A stretch of 64,000 nucleotides of DNA from Simmondsia chinensis (lineage: Eukaryota > Streptophyta > Magnoliopsida > Caryophyllales > Simmondsiaceae): the NCBI GenBank assembly GCA_018398585.1, contig JAGTTD010000013.1, forward strand, positions 5,304,492-5,368,491, in the 5' to 3' direction. Each line of letters opens with the position of its first letter. Within the stretch, counting starts at the first letter, position 1. The translations under genes and the position numbers were made by a program. Positions 1 to 11,200 of this stretch are shown one piece after another. The notes under the pieces were generated by a model. The model was given only the letters and a program-made list of their open reading frames with translations, was not told where the DNA came from and did no database searches.

Positions 1-550
1 GTAAAAAGTTATTGAAGCAGTTAAAAAGAACTTCTTTTAGTTTTAAAAAAAGTAAAATGACACAAATGCACTTATTTGATAGCAAGTTGCTATATGGCAT
101 ACTGGATGGACGTGTTATTTTTGATAATTTTTAATTTTTACGTGTTGTTTTGATAATTTCATATTCAACTTTCTATGTTTTGTTTTGAAATAAAAATATC
201 AAAATATACTATTTTAAAAATTACCCTGAAATTGTGTACCAAGATTTCATGAAACCATTAAGCCTAATTATACCGAAAACGAGTATGCATTTCATTATGC
301 CACAGCCAAAAGAGGAACAAACATATTAGACCACAAACCACATCGAACACAGGGCTTATTGTACTAGTAATTTACTCGTCCATCTGATGTCTCGGATTCA
401 AAACTCATTTTCCTTTCCTCGGTTGCAACTCTTACCTACCTTACCTTATAAAAAAAACATAAAACGAAACCAAAAGACACCTAAACTCTTAAACCATCCA
501 AAACAAAACCCGTCACTAAAACACAAGACCCTCCATTTCCTCGAAAGCGG
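1..550. other. AT-rich 3' flank of the LEA gene
   Basis: I see no gene or classified repeat. The proximal part, about 300-550, would contain the LEA 3'UTR on the minus strand. Confidence 0.4.
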
Positions 551-2459
551 TCAGGGGTTTCGCTCATTGAGCCGAGCCGCTGCAGTCACAGATGCGGCCA
601 CTCGTCCCGGTTGTGTCGACAGGTTCGGGTCATTCCTCAACTCTGCGGCCACCACCCCTTCTGCGTCTTGCCTTGTTGCCGCCTTATCTGCAGGCATCTT
701 CACGGTCGCATTTGTCACAACATCGGCGAGCTTGATCTTCTCTTCATCGCGGTCAGTTCGGGTGTTGATGGCTGTTGCTGACTGGGCAGCGGCAGCAACA
801 CCATCAGGGGAGATGAGGTTGCTGCCGGTGGCCCTGACCTCGGCCGCTTGGATCGCGGCCGCGTCTTTTTGCTCGATGGGCTTGTCTCCGGCGGTGTATG
901 CCACCACTTCTAGAGCTTCTCCAATGGTTATGGCTGAGTCTTCCACTCCGGTAGGTATGCCTCCCTGGTCTAGTGGGTGTTGCACTGGCGTAGGCTGCAC
1001 AAATTGCCCTACCACCTGCATATACTCCGTTAATGTCGAGGGTTCTACATGTAAGTCTTGTTAAATCTCATATTGAATTGAAGTTCTAAAAGAAAAGAAG
1101 ATAAATTTAATGGGTTACTCATCTAATACCCAATTGAAAATCGCACTTGGACTTATATGGATCGAGGCCTAAAACTCGGTGAAATTTAACAGTTAATGCC
1201 TAAGAATAATGCATAATCAGATTACATACATATATTAAATAACGAGTACTTGTTTGTGTTGATTGACCCTTTTCTGATAATGGAGCACGTTTCGAATACT
1301 TCACTTTATATTATAATAAAGTTTCATTAATATTTCATTATTATTTCATTATATTACATATTATATATGCTCATATACATCTATAATATATATTATATAA
1401 AAGACGCTATTCCTTCAATTGTAAATAGTTATTTGTGGTAGATGTCAAGGAACCATCTATCCCAAAAGTTTAAGCTGATGGGTGAAGGTACATGATTGGT
1501 TTTATACTCTAACATACCCCTTCACGCAAATGCCCGTTTGGGCTTGAAGCGTGGATAATGCACAGGCCCACCTCTTACCTTGTGCTTAATTATTTTAATA
1601 TTGAAAGTGGGGGCTGTTGAGATTCGAACTCCTGACCTCTTGGTCATCAAGGCTTTGATACCATGTCAATAAACCATCTATCCCAAAAGCTTAAGCTGAT
1701 GGGTGAAGGTTCAGGATTGGTTTTATACTCTAACAGTAGAAACAAAACCCATAACATAATTATTTTCAGAAGGAAGCCCTTAATAAATCGGGGATTCAAA
1801 CGATTAAACTACTCGCATTTAAAATCGATTATGGTTTGTTCATGTTCGTTTAAGGGGCTCAATAGCTTATTGAGCTGAGTTCGTGCCCACTAGAAAAGTT
1901 TAACGAGCCGAGTTCAGACAGCACCACTTGATTCGTTAACATTCGCGAATAGTTTAATAAGAGCTCCTTAAATGTTTCGATAATGGTTTCAATAGTAATA
2001 TCTATTAGTAGTGAGCTGAGCTTGACTATGAGCTAGGATTGGATTCACGAGTTCGAATCGACAGAAGTATCGATCATACGAAAATCTTATCAAAGGTAAG
2101 TGTTTCATTATCAAAAGACTTGCCTGTCCACCGACGGACTCAGTGATGGTACGAGCGCCAGGAGCATCAGTCTCAGTAAGGGTGACACCCTGCGCCTGCG
2201 CCACGTCGGTGACATCCCTATGACCAACGAGACCGACCCGCTCGTTAACGGTGGCGGCAAACTGCATGGCTGAGGCGGGGCCACCTTTCTGGGTCTGGCC
2301 GAACACCAGGTTCTCAGCGGTCTGCATCATGGCTGCGTCCCGGGGCGCCACCGGCTTTGATGCTAGCTCCCCGGCGACAGGGAAAACGTCGCCGTATTTG
2401 ATGGGATCTTCATGGCTCTCTTGCTGCTGTTGGGGCCTTCTGGGTTGCGCTTGGCTCAT
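551..2459 (-). CDS. LEA protein, seed maturation protein (SMP / LEA D-34) family, two exons
   Basis: Two exons on the minus strand, 2459-2124 and 1015-551, join in frame into about 266 codons, a normal length for LEA D-34/SMP proteins. Exon 1 opens MSQAQPRRPQQQQ and carries the family signature YGDVFPVAGELASKPVAPRD and the ENLVFGQTQKGGPAS segment. Exon 2 begins VVGQFVQP and carries ITIGEALEV, AAAIQAAEVRATG and the ending AASVTAAARLNERNP. SMP proteins are hydrophilic, desiccation-associated seed proteins (family knowledge). The ATG at 2459 is chosen because the conserved N-terminus starts there and a TATA box lies about 70 bp upstream. The junction rebuilds VGGQ-VVGQ exactly. The donor reads CAG|GCAAGT, so this is a GC-AG intron. 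The 1108-bp intron holds a TRIM and other repeat sequence. I see no in-frame break. An ACGTG-type ABRE core was not obvious in the proximal promoter. Confidence 0.9.
1059..1191 (-). repeat. Short TGTTAAAT...ATTTAACA repeat in the LEA intron
   Basis: The stretch starts TGTTAAATCTCATATTG and ends GGTGAAATTTAACA, so the ends are inverted and of the TG...CA type. On the minus strand it begins TGTTAAATTTCACCGAG and continues with words also found at 27886, 50938, 51587 and 53656. It is probably a short or internally deleted LTR-like repeat. No clear target duplication was found. Confidence 0.5.
1443..1735 (-). mobile_element. TRIM (terminal-repeat retrotransposon in miniature), full length
   Basis: The element is 293 bp. 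Its 72-bp terminal direct repeats are 1443-1514 and 1664-1735, beginning TG and ending CA in element orientation. A perfect 5-bp target duplication GTAGA flanks it (1438-1442 and 1736-1740). Next to the inner edge of the 5' repeat, on the minus strand, lies TGGTATCAAAGCC, a primer-binding site matching initiator-Met tRNA. A purine-rich tract precedes the 3' repeat. There is no coding capacity. It is the same family as 55795-56088 and 11459-11710. Confidence 0.93.
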
Positions 2460-2526
2460 TGTAAATTGTTGGGATTAATTTGATTAGTTCGTTTGCTGTT
2501 GTTTCTTCTTTGTTGTGTGTCAATGG

Positions 2527-2536
2527 TATATATATA
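2527..2536 (-). promoter_or_regulatory. TATA box of the LEA gene
   Basis: A TATATATA tract in minus orientation lies about 70 bp upstream of the LEA ATG at 2459. A CT/GC-rich stretch lies just upstream of it. Confidence 0.55.
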
Positions 2537-2595
2537 GAGAGAGAGAGCGCGCAACGTTCTACTTGCACAAAATAGTAATCAGTTTGTATTCTTAA

Positions 2596-2866
2596 TACGG
2601 GTGTAAATGAGACGAGCTTATCGAGTTTTGAAAAGTCGTGTGTTTGTAGGCGTATGAGCCTAAACAAATCTATGAATCTAAAGATAGTAAGCTTCGTTCA
2701 GAGCTAGTCAATTCGGGTTACAGTTCAACTGAATCTGGTCGAGCCCAAGCCAATGATGAGCCGAGCTCAAGCTTGACATTTCGGAGCTTGACGAAGTTTG
2801 ACCGAGCTAAATATAAATGAGCTGAGCTTAAGCCTGAATCTGATGAGCTCGAATTTGGCTATATTC
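2596..2866. mobile_element. Decayed hAT-like nonautonomous element in the LEA promoter
   Basis: The left end TACGGGTGTAAATGAGACGAG matches the end consensus seen clearly at 31422-31838. The body is degenerate GAGCTCGAGC-type sequence and the right end is eroded. Similar 8-mers around both edges (ATTCTTAA and GTACTTAA) may be a worn target duplication. The left edge is about 60 bp upstream of the LEA TATA box. Confidence 0.45.
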
Positions 2867-2869
2867 GTA

Positions 2870-5361
2870 CTTAATATAGTAAGAGATTATTAACTTATAA
2901 ACGAAAATTTATTGATATAATACTTTATATGCCTATAATTTATATCTCAATAATAAATATATAAATTAAATATTTAAATTATATGCATTTATTATTTTCG
3001 ATGGGGATGAGAACGGGAGGTTAAGTGACACATTGGGTATGATAAAGACATTTGGCAACTAAGGAGGATACCCACTGTTACACGCGGCTGTTTTGGAGAG
3101 TTCTCTCCTTCGTTTCAGCTCTCGGGACTCGTTAAGACCCCAAGTAAAGAAAGCAGTTATTTATAATTCTTACTTTGTTTAGATTTTTTTAAGAAAGTTA
3201 ATTATATTATTAGTTTACTTTTACTGTATATCATCATGTATAGTTGGAAATATAATAACCTATATATACACACAAACGATGTACGTATTAGCGGGTATTA
3301 TAATAACATAACGTGGTTTATTTTAGGTGGATTGAAGTTGGCTTGAACTCTTCGTTACTACATAAAGGAACAATTGATAATACTTGATTTGCACACGTAA
3401 AATTGCGAGATCAACCATGTCTGCTGTTTATATATTTACATGCGTCTTTTTTAGGTAAGTGAATTGAGGGTAACGAATGGAGGTGTACACAAGCCAAGCA
3501 TCTCTTATTCATACTCAAGTTTAATAAGCCTTAATAAGCTTGAGTTCAAGTTATTGAGAATATGAACATGAGTTTAAATTTACTTTAGTGAGATAATGAT
3601 ACGCTTGATGAACTCTAGTTAGTCTAATCAATTCAAGATTGTTATCGAGTTGAATTTTCTACCAGTTTGAGCAGTTTGATAACTGTCGGGCTATGACCGA
3701 TTCATTATTGAGCTAATACATATTCACTAATGAGTACTCAACAAGTTATTAACGTGTTTTAGGCAAAGCCTTGGCTAGCTCCTAAAATGTTCTTATCAAA
3801 TTGTTCATGACGATTAATGAGAGAGTATAATTGGTTCAAACTCAGCTTTTTAAACTTATGGAGTTTGCTCGAACTTGACTTGATATGCTAACAAGCCCCT
3901 AAAACAACTACAAACGATTCCTAACCAATTGGAACGTTAGTAGTCCTTTGAAGGTTTGGTTCGCTTAGACCCAGACCAGGGGTATTTGAACTTACAAGCT
4001 CTTTTTTTCCCCTAGGGCTTCAACATTGATAAGGTTTAATTGCTAGATTAGAGACTCTTTAGTTTTGTTAGGATATCCTAGTTGCATTTTTGGATTTTTA
4101 GAAACTGAATGACATAAGAACGTATGGGAAAAAATCGATAAACCGATTATGATAAGGTTAGAAATCCCACTACGGCAAAGCCAATATCACCACCTTGGTA
4201 GGCTAAGCCAAAACTACATAAAACTCTAAAAACTCACATAGAAAAGAGAACACTAAAGTTAATGAAAACTTTAATTGAAATGAATAATAATAATAATGAG
4301 TGGACCAAGTGAACAATGACCCTCTATTTATAAAAGAATAGAGAGATATCAAAGTCTAAAATAATCCTAGAGATATCATAAGAAATAAGGGGTAAAAAGG
4401 GAATTGGACGAAACCCTAATTTTCCTGACTAAAATAGCAATATGGTATTTAAGACGAATTTGGCCAGTGTGCTTATTCATCGTTTTGGAGTTTGGTATGG
4501 GATGGGGCTCGTAAGGAGGAGCTGAATTTAAGCTCTAACTATATGCACAGCTTGATATTTCTTTGCCTATGTGAAGTAGGAGGCTTAAATAATTGTTGCT
4601 CAAGAGAGATGATCATAAAGGATGATAAGAGGAAGAGACGTATGATTGCTCACTTTGGATGAGGCCTGCCATGAAGAGAGACGAGAGAGTGTGTGTGGGC
4701 TGAGGCCCCCCATCCCCCATATAGAACTGGATGCCCACCTCTGGGCACCCAGGGTGAGGGCCGCTCCTTTCTTAGCTGTGGGTATTTAGGCGAATAAATA
4801 CCGGGTCAGTATTATAAACAGGTGGCAAATCCTAAAATAGAATCTAGAATATTCCTAGAAATTAAGAAAAGCTAAAACTCAAATTAAAGAAAAATAATAA
4901 TAATCTCAGGTAGATCTTCATGGCACTCTGTGCCATACTCCTTGGGTTATAGAAGACTTGCCATCGAGTCCTAAAAATCTTCATCTTGATCTTCATAAGA
5001 AGGTGTATGGGAGGAAAAGTATTTTATTTTACAATACTCAACAAATCTTAGCCGTAAATTGTTATTTTTTTAATGTTCAACAAATCTTGGCCGTCCATTA
5101 CAAATGGAGAGCCAAAATTTGCCCCTCTTACCTTCTCATAAGAACGCCACCATATATATATAAAATGGAGTAATTCTCCACAATGAACTGTTGTTCAAGA
5201 GAAGCTTTAAGAAATGTCGCATGTCCTCCTGCGGTAAAGTTCGTACAGATCCTAAGATGTTGTCGAATAGATTGTGCAAATGGTTGTACGCTCTCGCCAT
5301 TTTTTATTTAGTTGCATTGCAAAACGTCAGTTTCCAAAATTTTGACCCATCATTTACGATT
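2870..5361. other. Intergenic, unresolved repeat remnants
   Basis: No gene is supported. At 3480-3930 there is decayed AGCTC/AAGCTTGA-rich sequence of the hAT-like type. At about 4080-4900 there is a block with TTTATAAATAGAGGG-type words on the minus strand that resembles an LTR promoter, but I could not find its ends. Confidence 0.35.
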
Positions 5362-5383
5362 GTAATGTTGTACACTTGCCGAA

Positions 5384-5624
5384 GGGAAGGAAGGAATATA
5401 CCCAGTGCCTCAACGGCTCCCGCCTACGCAAGGTTTGGGAGGGCAGATGTACGCGGCCTTTCCCCTTCAAGGTGTTAACCTGAAGAGAGGCTGTTTTTCA
5501 GTGCTCCCAACCTGAGGGTGAGGACTTTCCAGGAGGTTACCCATCTTGATACTACTCTCGCCTAAGCACGCTTAACTTCAGAGTTTTAATGGAATCCGGT
5601 GACGGCGTGTTGGTACCCTCTTTG
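5384..5624 (-). mobile_element. 5S rRNA-derived SINE, full length (type B)
   Basis: On the minus strand the element begins CCAAAGAGGGTACCAACACG and runs through a degenerate 5S rRNA body including GCTTAGGCGAGAGTAG. It continues with a linker, an Angio/Au-like tail (CAGCCTCTC..., GGCGGGAGCCG, GCACTGGGTATATTCC) and a TTCC-repeat end. A 22-bp target duplication with one mismatch flanks it, 5362-5383 and 5625-5646, which is strong evidence of target-primed retroposition. Confidence 0.92.
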
Positions 5625-6107
5625 GTAATGTTGTGCACTTGCCGAATATATGTAAATCATAAATAAACTTGACAACGCTTCTAAATGCAAGAGACATTAC
5701 TAGGGCCAACCCTGATATTTTTGAGACGTCAAGAGAAATTATTATAGGGGGTCCTTCATATATAACAAATTATAATAATTTTGACTATAAAATTTACTAA
5801 TACTAAGAATTGATGATTTCAAAACCATAACTTCAAAAATCTGAGGCCCTTAAAAGTTCGGGGGCTCCAAACGGGTGCTTGGGTTGCTTGGAGTTACGTC
5901 CGGCCCTGATAGTGCTTAGATATTGGAGAAGGAATGGCCTATTCCATGGCGGGATAGGTTGGTTTTTGACTAGAAGCCAAGCAATCCATCGACTCCTTGA
6001 TGGTTTCTCCCGGTCGCTCATATACAATTTCATGAGTATCCGGGTCAATAAAATAAGCTCTCGGCAAATTCGGATGCGTAAAATTTAAATTGTTACAGTC
6101 GATGTCC

Positions 6108-6159
6108 CCAGACCCTGAGTAGGCGGAAACCCTTGAGGCACTGGATATGTTAAAAAAAA
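6108..6159 (+). mobile_element. Extremely 5'-truncated SINE copy (tail only)
   Basis: Only the last part of the SINE tail is present, from CAGACCCTGAGTAGGCGG to GGCACTGGATATGTTAAAAA. A 13-bp perfect duplication, ACAGTCGATGTCC, flanks it at 6095-6107 and 6160-6172. The 3' end is A-rich here rather than TTCC or TTG. Confidence 0.8.
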
Positions 6160-6508
6160 ACAGTCGATGTCCTTGTTTTCTACGAAACTCCCGTTATCCT
6201 CTTTGATCCGGGTGTAAGAACCATAGATTTTACCTTGGTTGTTCTCATGCTAGTAGTAATTACTTATTTTTGTTGCTCTATCCGTCGCATCAGTAGCAGG
6301 ATGTGACGGGCCGGTATCGTGAGTGCCATGAGGCTCCATCGTTCAAATCTATATTGCAAAATTGGTCTGTAATGGAAAAAGCTCAAACAAGAGGCCAGAA
6401 GAATAGGGAAGCAAAATGTGACGGGCAGTAATTCAGGGCATATATTTCATTTCAACCTCAACCTTTAAGTGTTGTCATAAAGCAAGATAGGGTTGTCCTT
6501 TTTTGTTG

Positions 6509-6612
6509 TAACCCGGTGGTTAGGGTGCAATATACCAACCTGAAGGTTTAGGATTCGAGGGACATTCCCCACCCTATGATGATATTACCAATTTAGGGGG
6601 AAAAAAATAAAT
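6509..6612 (+). mobile_element. Possible tRNA-derived SINE
   Basis: AACCCGGTGGTTAGGGTGCA resembles a tRNA A-box region, GGATTCGAGGG resembles a B box, and the stretch ends in an A-rich AAAAAAATAAATAAATA tail. No target duplication was seen. Confidence 0.35.
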
Positions 6613-7148
6613 AAATAAAGCAACGCTTGGCTCGCTTCAAGCTCAAGCTGAGGCAAGCCAGCTCGTTTAACTTACTGAGCCAAGCCTGACCCTAAAGAAA
6701 CTCAAACGCATGCCTAAATGAGCTTGTTTTAGCACAAGTTATTGGCTTACATATGTCCATTTGTGCCTAAATGAGTCGGAGTTCAAACATAAACAAGCTT
6801 AAAGAGAAATGAGCTTAAGGAAGGCAAGCTTAGCTCGTAACTCCTTGTGCTAGGTTCAAGCTCAACTAAGCCGAACTCAGCTAGAGCATATGACGAGCCA
6901 AGCTCGAGCGTTTCCAAGCTCAATTAGCTTCGAGCCAAGAAGAGCCTCAAGGATAACGAGCTCATGCTTGACTTAGCTCAGCTTATGTACAACCCTAGCC
7001 TAAATTAGAATAAACAAGTTGAGCACCACCGAAGAGCCTGTATGATCGAGGCCAAACCAAAACTATCAGACCCACATACGAGCTGAACCAAATCAAGCTG
7101 AAATTGAGCAGCTGAGTTGTTGCAAAACTGGTCTTGTGCCTGGTAAGG

Positions 7149-7811
7149 TGTTACAAACCGAGAATCCGAGGCATGGGTTTAAATTGGTTGAATAGCGGGA
7201 AAATCTGTTAGGCTGCTGCTAAGCTAATTCGGTTGCTGTTATGCTGCATAATTGCTGATATGCTGCTGTTAGACGTGTGTGTTACTTTAATAAAGATGTA
7301 ATAGCTTTAGTTAGCTTGGTATTGTCCTTAGTTGTTTTAGTATAATAAGCTGCAGAGGAGGCTTACAGCAGGGTCGGTTAGAGCTGTTAGATGCTGTTAC
7401 TGATCTGTTTTGCTGCTGCTGCTGCTGCTGCTGCGTAGGCTTGCTGTTGCTGGCTGGTTTGGCACGAAATATCTTTAGGAGTTAGTTAGAAGATATTTTC
7501 ATGATTTAGATATTTTGCTTAGCCGGTTAGTTAGTTAAGTCTTGATACAATGTACTTGCTTTGCCTATAAGTAGTAGCTGCTGTATTTCAGTTGGGCATT
7601 CAATCAAAGTATCAACAAATTATCTCAATTGAGATCAATATTCTCTCTCTCATCTAACTCTCTCTATTTCTCATCTAATTTCCCTTCTTTCTCTCATCTA
7701 AACTCTAAATCTCTACTTTCTCATCTCAATTTCAATTCTTCCTCATCTCATATTCTCAATCTATCTAAAATTATATTAGTTTACGTTCGAGGTTCAAGCC
7801 CGAGTGTAACA
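7149..7811 (+). mobile_element. Solo LTR
   Basis: The 663-bp block starts TGTTACAAACC and ends GTGTAACA. It is flanked by the 5-bp target duplication TAAGG (7144-7148 and 7812-7816). Inside are a TATA-like TATAAGTAG near 7565, a CTG microsatellite at about 7411-7434, and a long pyrimidine-rich stretch with TCTCATCT words at 7630-7770. The same layout occurs in the LTRs at 10156 and 34764. No internal region remains. Confidence 0.88.
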
Positions 7812-7920
7812 TAAGGTTGGGCTTGGCTCAGCTCATCTCATCTTATTTATAGCCCTAGTTCGGAGACCTAGCTTGGAGGACAGAGCAGAAGTTGGAGGAA
7901 CGCTAGACGAGACCTTATTC

Positions 7921-8028
7921 CTAAGAAGAGAGTAGAGCTGTAGAGGTAACCAAAATATAATTGGACAAGATCAACTAAGAAGAGAGTAGAGCTGTAGAGG
8001 TAATCAAAATATAATGGGACAAGATCAA
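7921..8028. repeat. 54-bp tandem duplication
   Basis: Two near-identical units at 7921-7974 and 7975-8028, each starting CTAAGAAGAGAGTAGAGCTG. They differ at about two positions. Confidence 0.9.
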
Positions 8029-8228
8029 CTTCAAACGGTAGCTTTTCTTGACCAGCACCATTGAAAATGTACGTAATAGCATTTCAACATACTGTGAACT
8101 TCTATCATATTATTGCTGTAAGAGCTTTCTTATAAAGTTCATTTCTAGGGTGTTCATATTTGGATCTTATTTTACTTACATATCACATACATAGATATAT
8201 ACACGGGCATCTGACACATCAGTTGAAT

Positions 8229-11200
8229 CTATTGTGCCGGAGCTCCCCAGCTTCCCACTTCTAAGCCGTTGCCTGCAAATACGAAAAAAAAGTCAATTTT
8301 GTTGCAAAATCAATAGTTTAACTATGTCAAATTCATTTTTGTCTTTAAGCATGATTAAACATAGCACATAGTTTGATAAGCTTCATATACCCAAGATATG
8401 GTAAATCCAGTAGGGCAAGAGTGAAATCCAAATCGTATAATGTTGCATTTGGGTTTTTCCCAATGACTATGTGATGTGTTATCGTATCGAGTTATGCTTT
8501 GCCTGCCTCTCTGAGTTTATTGTACTGCTGGCTAATGCAAGCAACATTAAGTGGCTGGACTTTAAGGAACTATGAAGTTACTTGAAAAGCATACATCAAT
8601 GCAAGAATTACAGTTCAAGATACTTCGCTCCTCACTGAGCTGGAGGACGTGTTGCTCTTTTAACTGACAGCTTTCGATCGGTCAATTTTTTGTTTCAAAT
8701 CCCCAACACATGCTTTGTCAACAAGAAATTGAGAGACAATCATCCTCAACACATGCATCTTTATACCAGCTAGAGAGCTACTGGAAATGTACCATCTGGA
8801 TCAAAGAAAAACACTTGTTTGGTCTTTCCATCAGGCTGAGTCTTCTGAAATGTCTCAATACCCTTTTCCTGCATAATGTTGATACAATTAGCCAACATTC
8901 CTACATTCATCAAAGGCGATGAAGTTGAACAAAGAAGCCAAAAGCCCATGGATGCTTAACTCCGGAAAATAACTTCATTTAAAACTTTCCAACTCGGCTG
9001 AGCTTGACCCATTTGATTGAACTGAATGTGTTTAGATGTGTAAATAAGTCGAGCCAGCTATGAGCCATTGGGAATCAACTTGTTGGAAGCTTGAATTGAG
9101 CTGCGGCTGCTTGCAAACCCTTGTGAATCAGTTTGTTTCGAATGCAAGCCAAGCCAAGCCCACCGCATATAGCAAAATGAGTCAAGCTCGGGCCTAATGA
9201 AGCTTGAGCTCGAAGACCTGTGAACCTAAATATGTCTAATGAGCCACCTCGATATAAATTAGGAGCCTAGATATGCCCAATCGAGCTAAACTTGAGCATA
9301 AATGAGCTAAACTCGAGCCTAAATAAGGCAAGCTTTACTTGAAGCTTGCTAAGCTACCATCAAGCCAAGTCAAGCTATAGTTTTTGATGAGCTAAGCTTG
9401 AGCTCAAAGTTTCAAGCTTGCTGAGTCGAGCCAAGCCAAATGTTAGCAAGTCGAGCACCAAGCCTCATGGTCTCAAGCGCAGCTCATTTACACTTGCACA
9501 TGTGAGGTTAGGGTACATCAACTCTTTCTAATGGCCTTGTCTGGCAAAGACCAGTATATTAGGGTATATGAGCATCATGAAAAGACCAACGACTTTGTTT
9601 GGCGAAGTAACGCCTTCGTGTGTCGAGATCAATGGGTTTCGCCTGGATCACTTGATGCTCTCACAATGATCTTGAACTTCTTCTAGAAAACATATTTTGG
9701 AAGTATAAGCCTCGAATGCTATCTACTAATGTTTTATGCTGCTTCCATGGCTGTATAGTTTTCCTTACACCTCCTGACCTTAGTCATTGTACACAGAATG
9801 ATTCATTTCCCTTTACCTTGAAAGTAAGTCAAATTTTCTCCATTGATGGGGAAAGGTTTTAACAAGTCATTCTTCCTACACATCCATATACAAACAAATA
9901 ATAACAAAGCAAAGCTAAGGGTGCACTCATTTTATAAACAATTAGAGTACCAAATACACATGGTGAAAAAAATTTGATAACAGGAAGAAAATTACATGTA
10001 TCAAGTATTTAAACTGAATAAATAAAGCATTTTTTATGATAAAAATGTGAGGACAAGGGCTTCCTTCAAGAAAAACACAACTTTAGTGTGATTTTAGTCC
10101 ATAATAACTGCAGTAATGAACACTTAAGATGATGACAGCTCCAACATAAGGCCTATGTCACGGACATGGTATTCCTGGGTCCGTGACAATGTCAAGACCG
10201 TGCCTAGGTCGCTGCCTCAGCCTTGTCAGGGTCGCTGCACTTGAGTGTCATGACAGTGTCCAGGGTCGCTGCCAGGTCCATGCCTTAGCTTGTCAAGACA
10301 GTGTCCCAGTCGCTGCCCAGTGCCGTGCCAGACAGGGTCCCAGTCGCTGCCAGTGTCGTGCCAAGCGCGTCCCAGGCCCATGCCAGCGCCTGCCCAGGCC
10401 CGTGTCCAGGGCCGTCCCAGGGCCCGCCCCTATGCTGCGATCCAGGCTAGCAGCGCCCAGGCAGGACCCGCTCCTCCAGGCTGTACTAGCCGTTGCAAAT
10501 ATTCCTTTTGGATTTTATTCTAGATTTAAATGTTGTAATAGGTATTTCTAGTATTAGGTGTTTTCAGATTTATTTCATATTTTAGTATTTTGTAACATTT
10601 CTATAAATAGGGAGTTAGAGTTCATTTTGTAATCACTCAATTAAATCAAAGATATGAATTCTCTTACTTTCCCATCTTTACTCTCTATTTCTCATCTCCT
10701 AAATTCTATTTCTCTCTCTCATCTCAACTCTATTTCTTATTCTCTCCCTCATCTTAACCTCTATTGTCTCTTACGGGCCTAAGTCCTAGATTTGGGCCGT
10801 CACAACCTTGAGGGTTGTGACAGCCTACAAGGGCACTGGGCTATTATTGTTGCAAAGTTTCTCCTCACCAATTTCTCAAAGAGTGTTGACACTGAACTTT
10901 TCATTTTCTTTACCCAACTAGTAAAAACGCTCATTCACCCATATATATAAGCAAATCAATTGCACAAACCAACTTCTGGTTAGAAAATCACCAAGATTAT
11001 GAGAATTATCTCTAGATGGAGAAACAATAGTGATACAGAGGCAACTCAGTTGTCAAACTGATGACTATTAGTCGTTACTAAGTGGTCAAGAAGTCAGCCA
11101 CTGTTTTAGGGGATGGTTATCTCATATATCAGGATAGTAGAGACGACATGCCACTATTTTACTTGGTGAATTTTTTGATATTGTTTCACAAGCTGAGATA

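Larger units (their letters stand above)
1016..2123 (-). other. GC-AG intron of the LEA gene, mostly repeats
   Basis: The donor after position 2124 is GCAAGT (minus strand) and the acceptor is TATGCAG before 1015. It contains a 133-bp element with TGTTAAAT/ATTTAACA ends (1059-1191), a complete TRIM (1443-1735), and a decayed AGCTC-rich stretch (about 1830-2060) like the hAT-like repeats elsewhere in the window. Confidence 0.85.
5650..7148. repeat. Intergenic, with hAT-like AGCTC repeats
   Basis: About 6620-7010 is a degenerate field of AGCTC/AAGCTTGAGC words ending in TTATGTACAACCCTA, which resembles the right end of the hAT-like family. About 6509-6612 is a possible tRNA-derived SINE ending in an A-rich tail. 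No coding region was recognised. Confidence 0.4.

Noticed and set aside
387..1064. Plus-strand ORF of 225 codons
   Set aside because: It is the complement of LEA exon 2. The minus frame carries the recognisable SMP sequence and the splice junction.
2251..2478. Plus-strand ORF of 75 codons
   Set aside because: Complement of LEA exon 1.
7411..7434. CTG repeat as a coding polyglutamine or polyleucine tract
   Set aside because: It lies inside a solo LTR with no open frame around it.
8710..8922. Plus-strand ORF of 70 codons
   Set aside because: Lies over VOC exon 3 on the wrong strand and has no family features.
10183..10551. Two overlapping plus-strand ORFs rich in Cys, Arg and Pro
   Set aside because: They are translations of the GC-rich tandem array inside a solo LTR.
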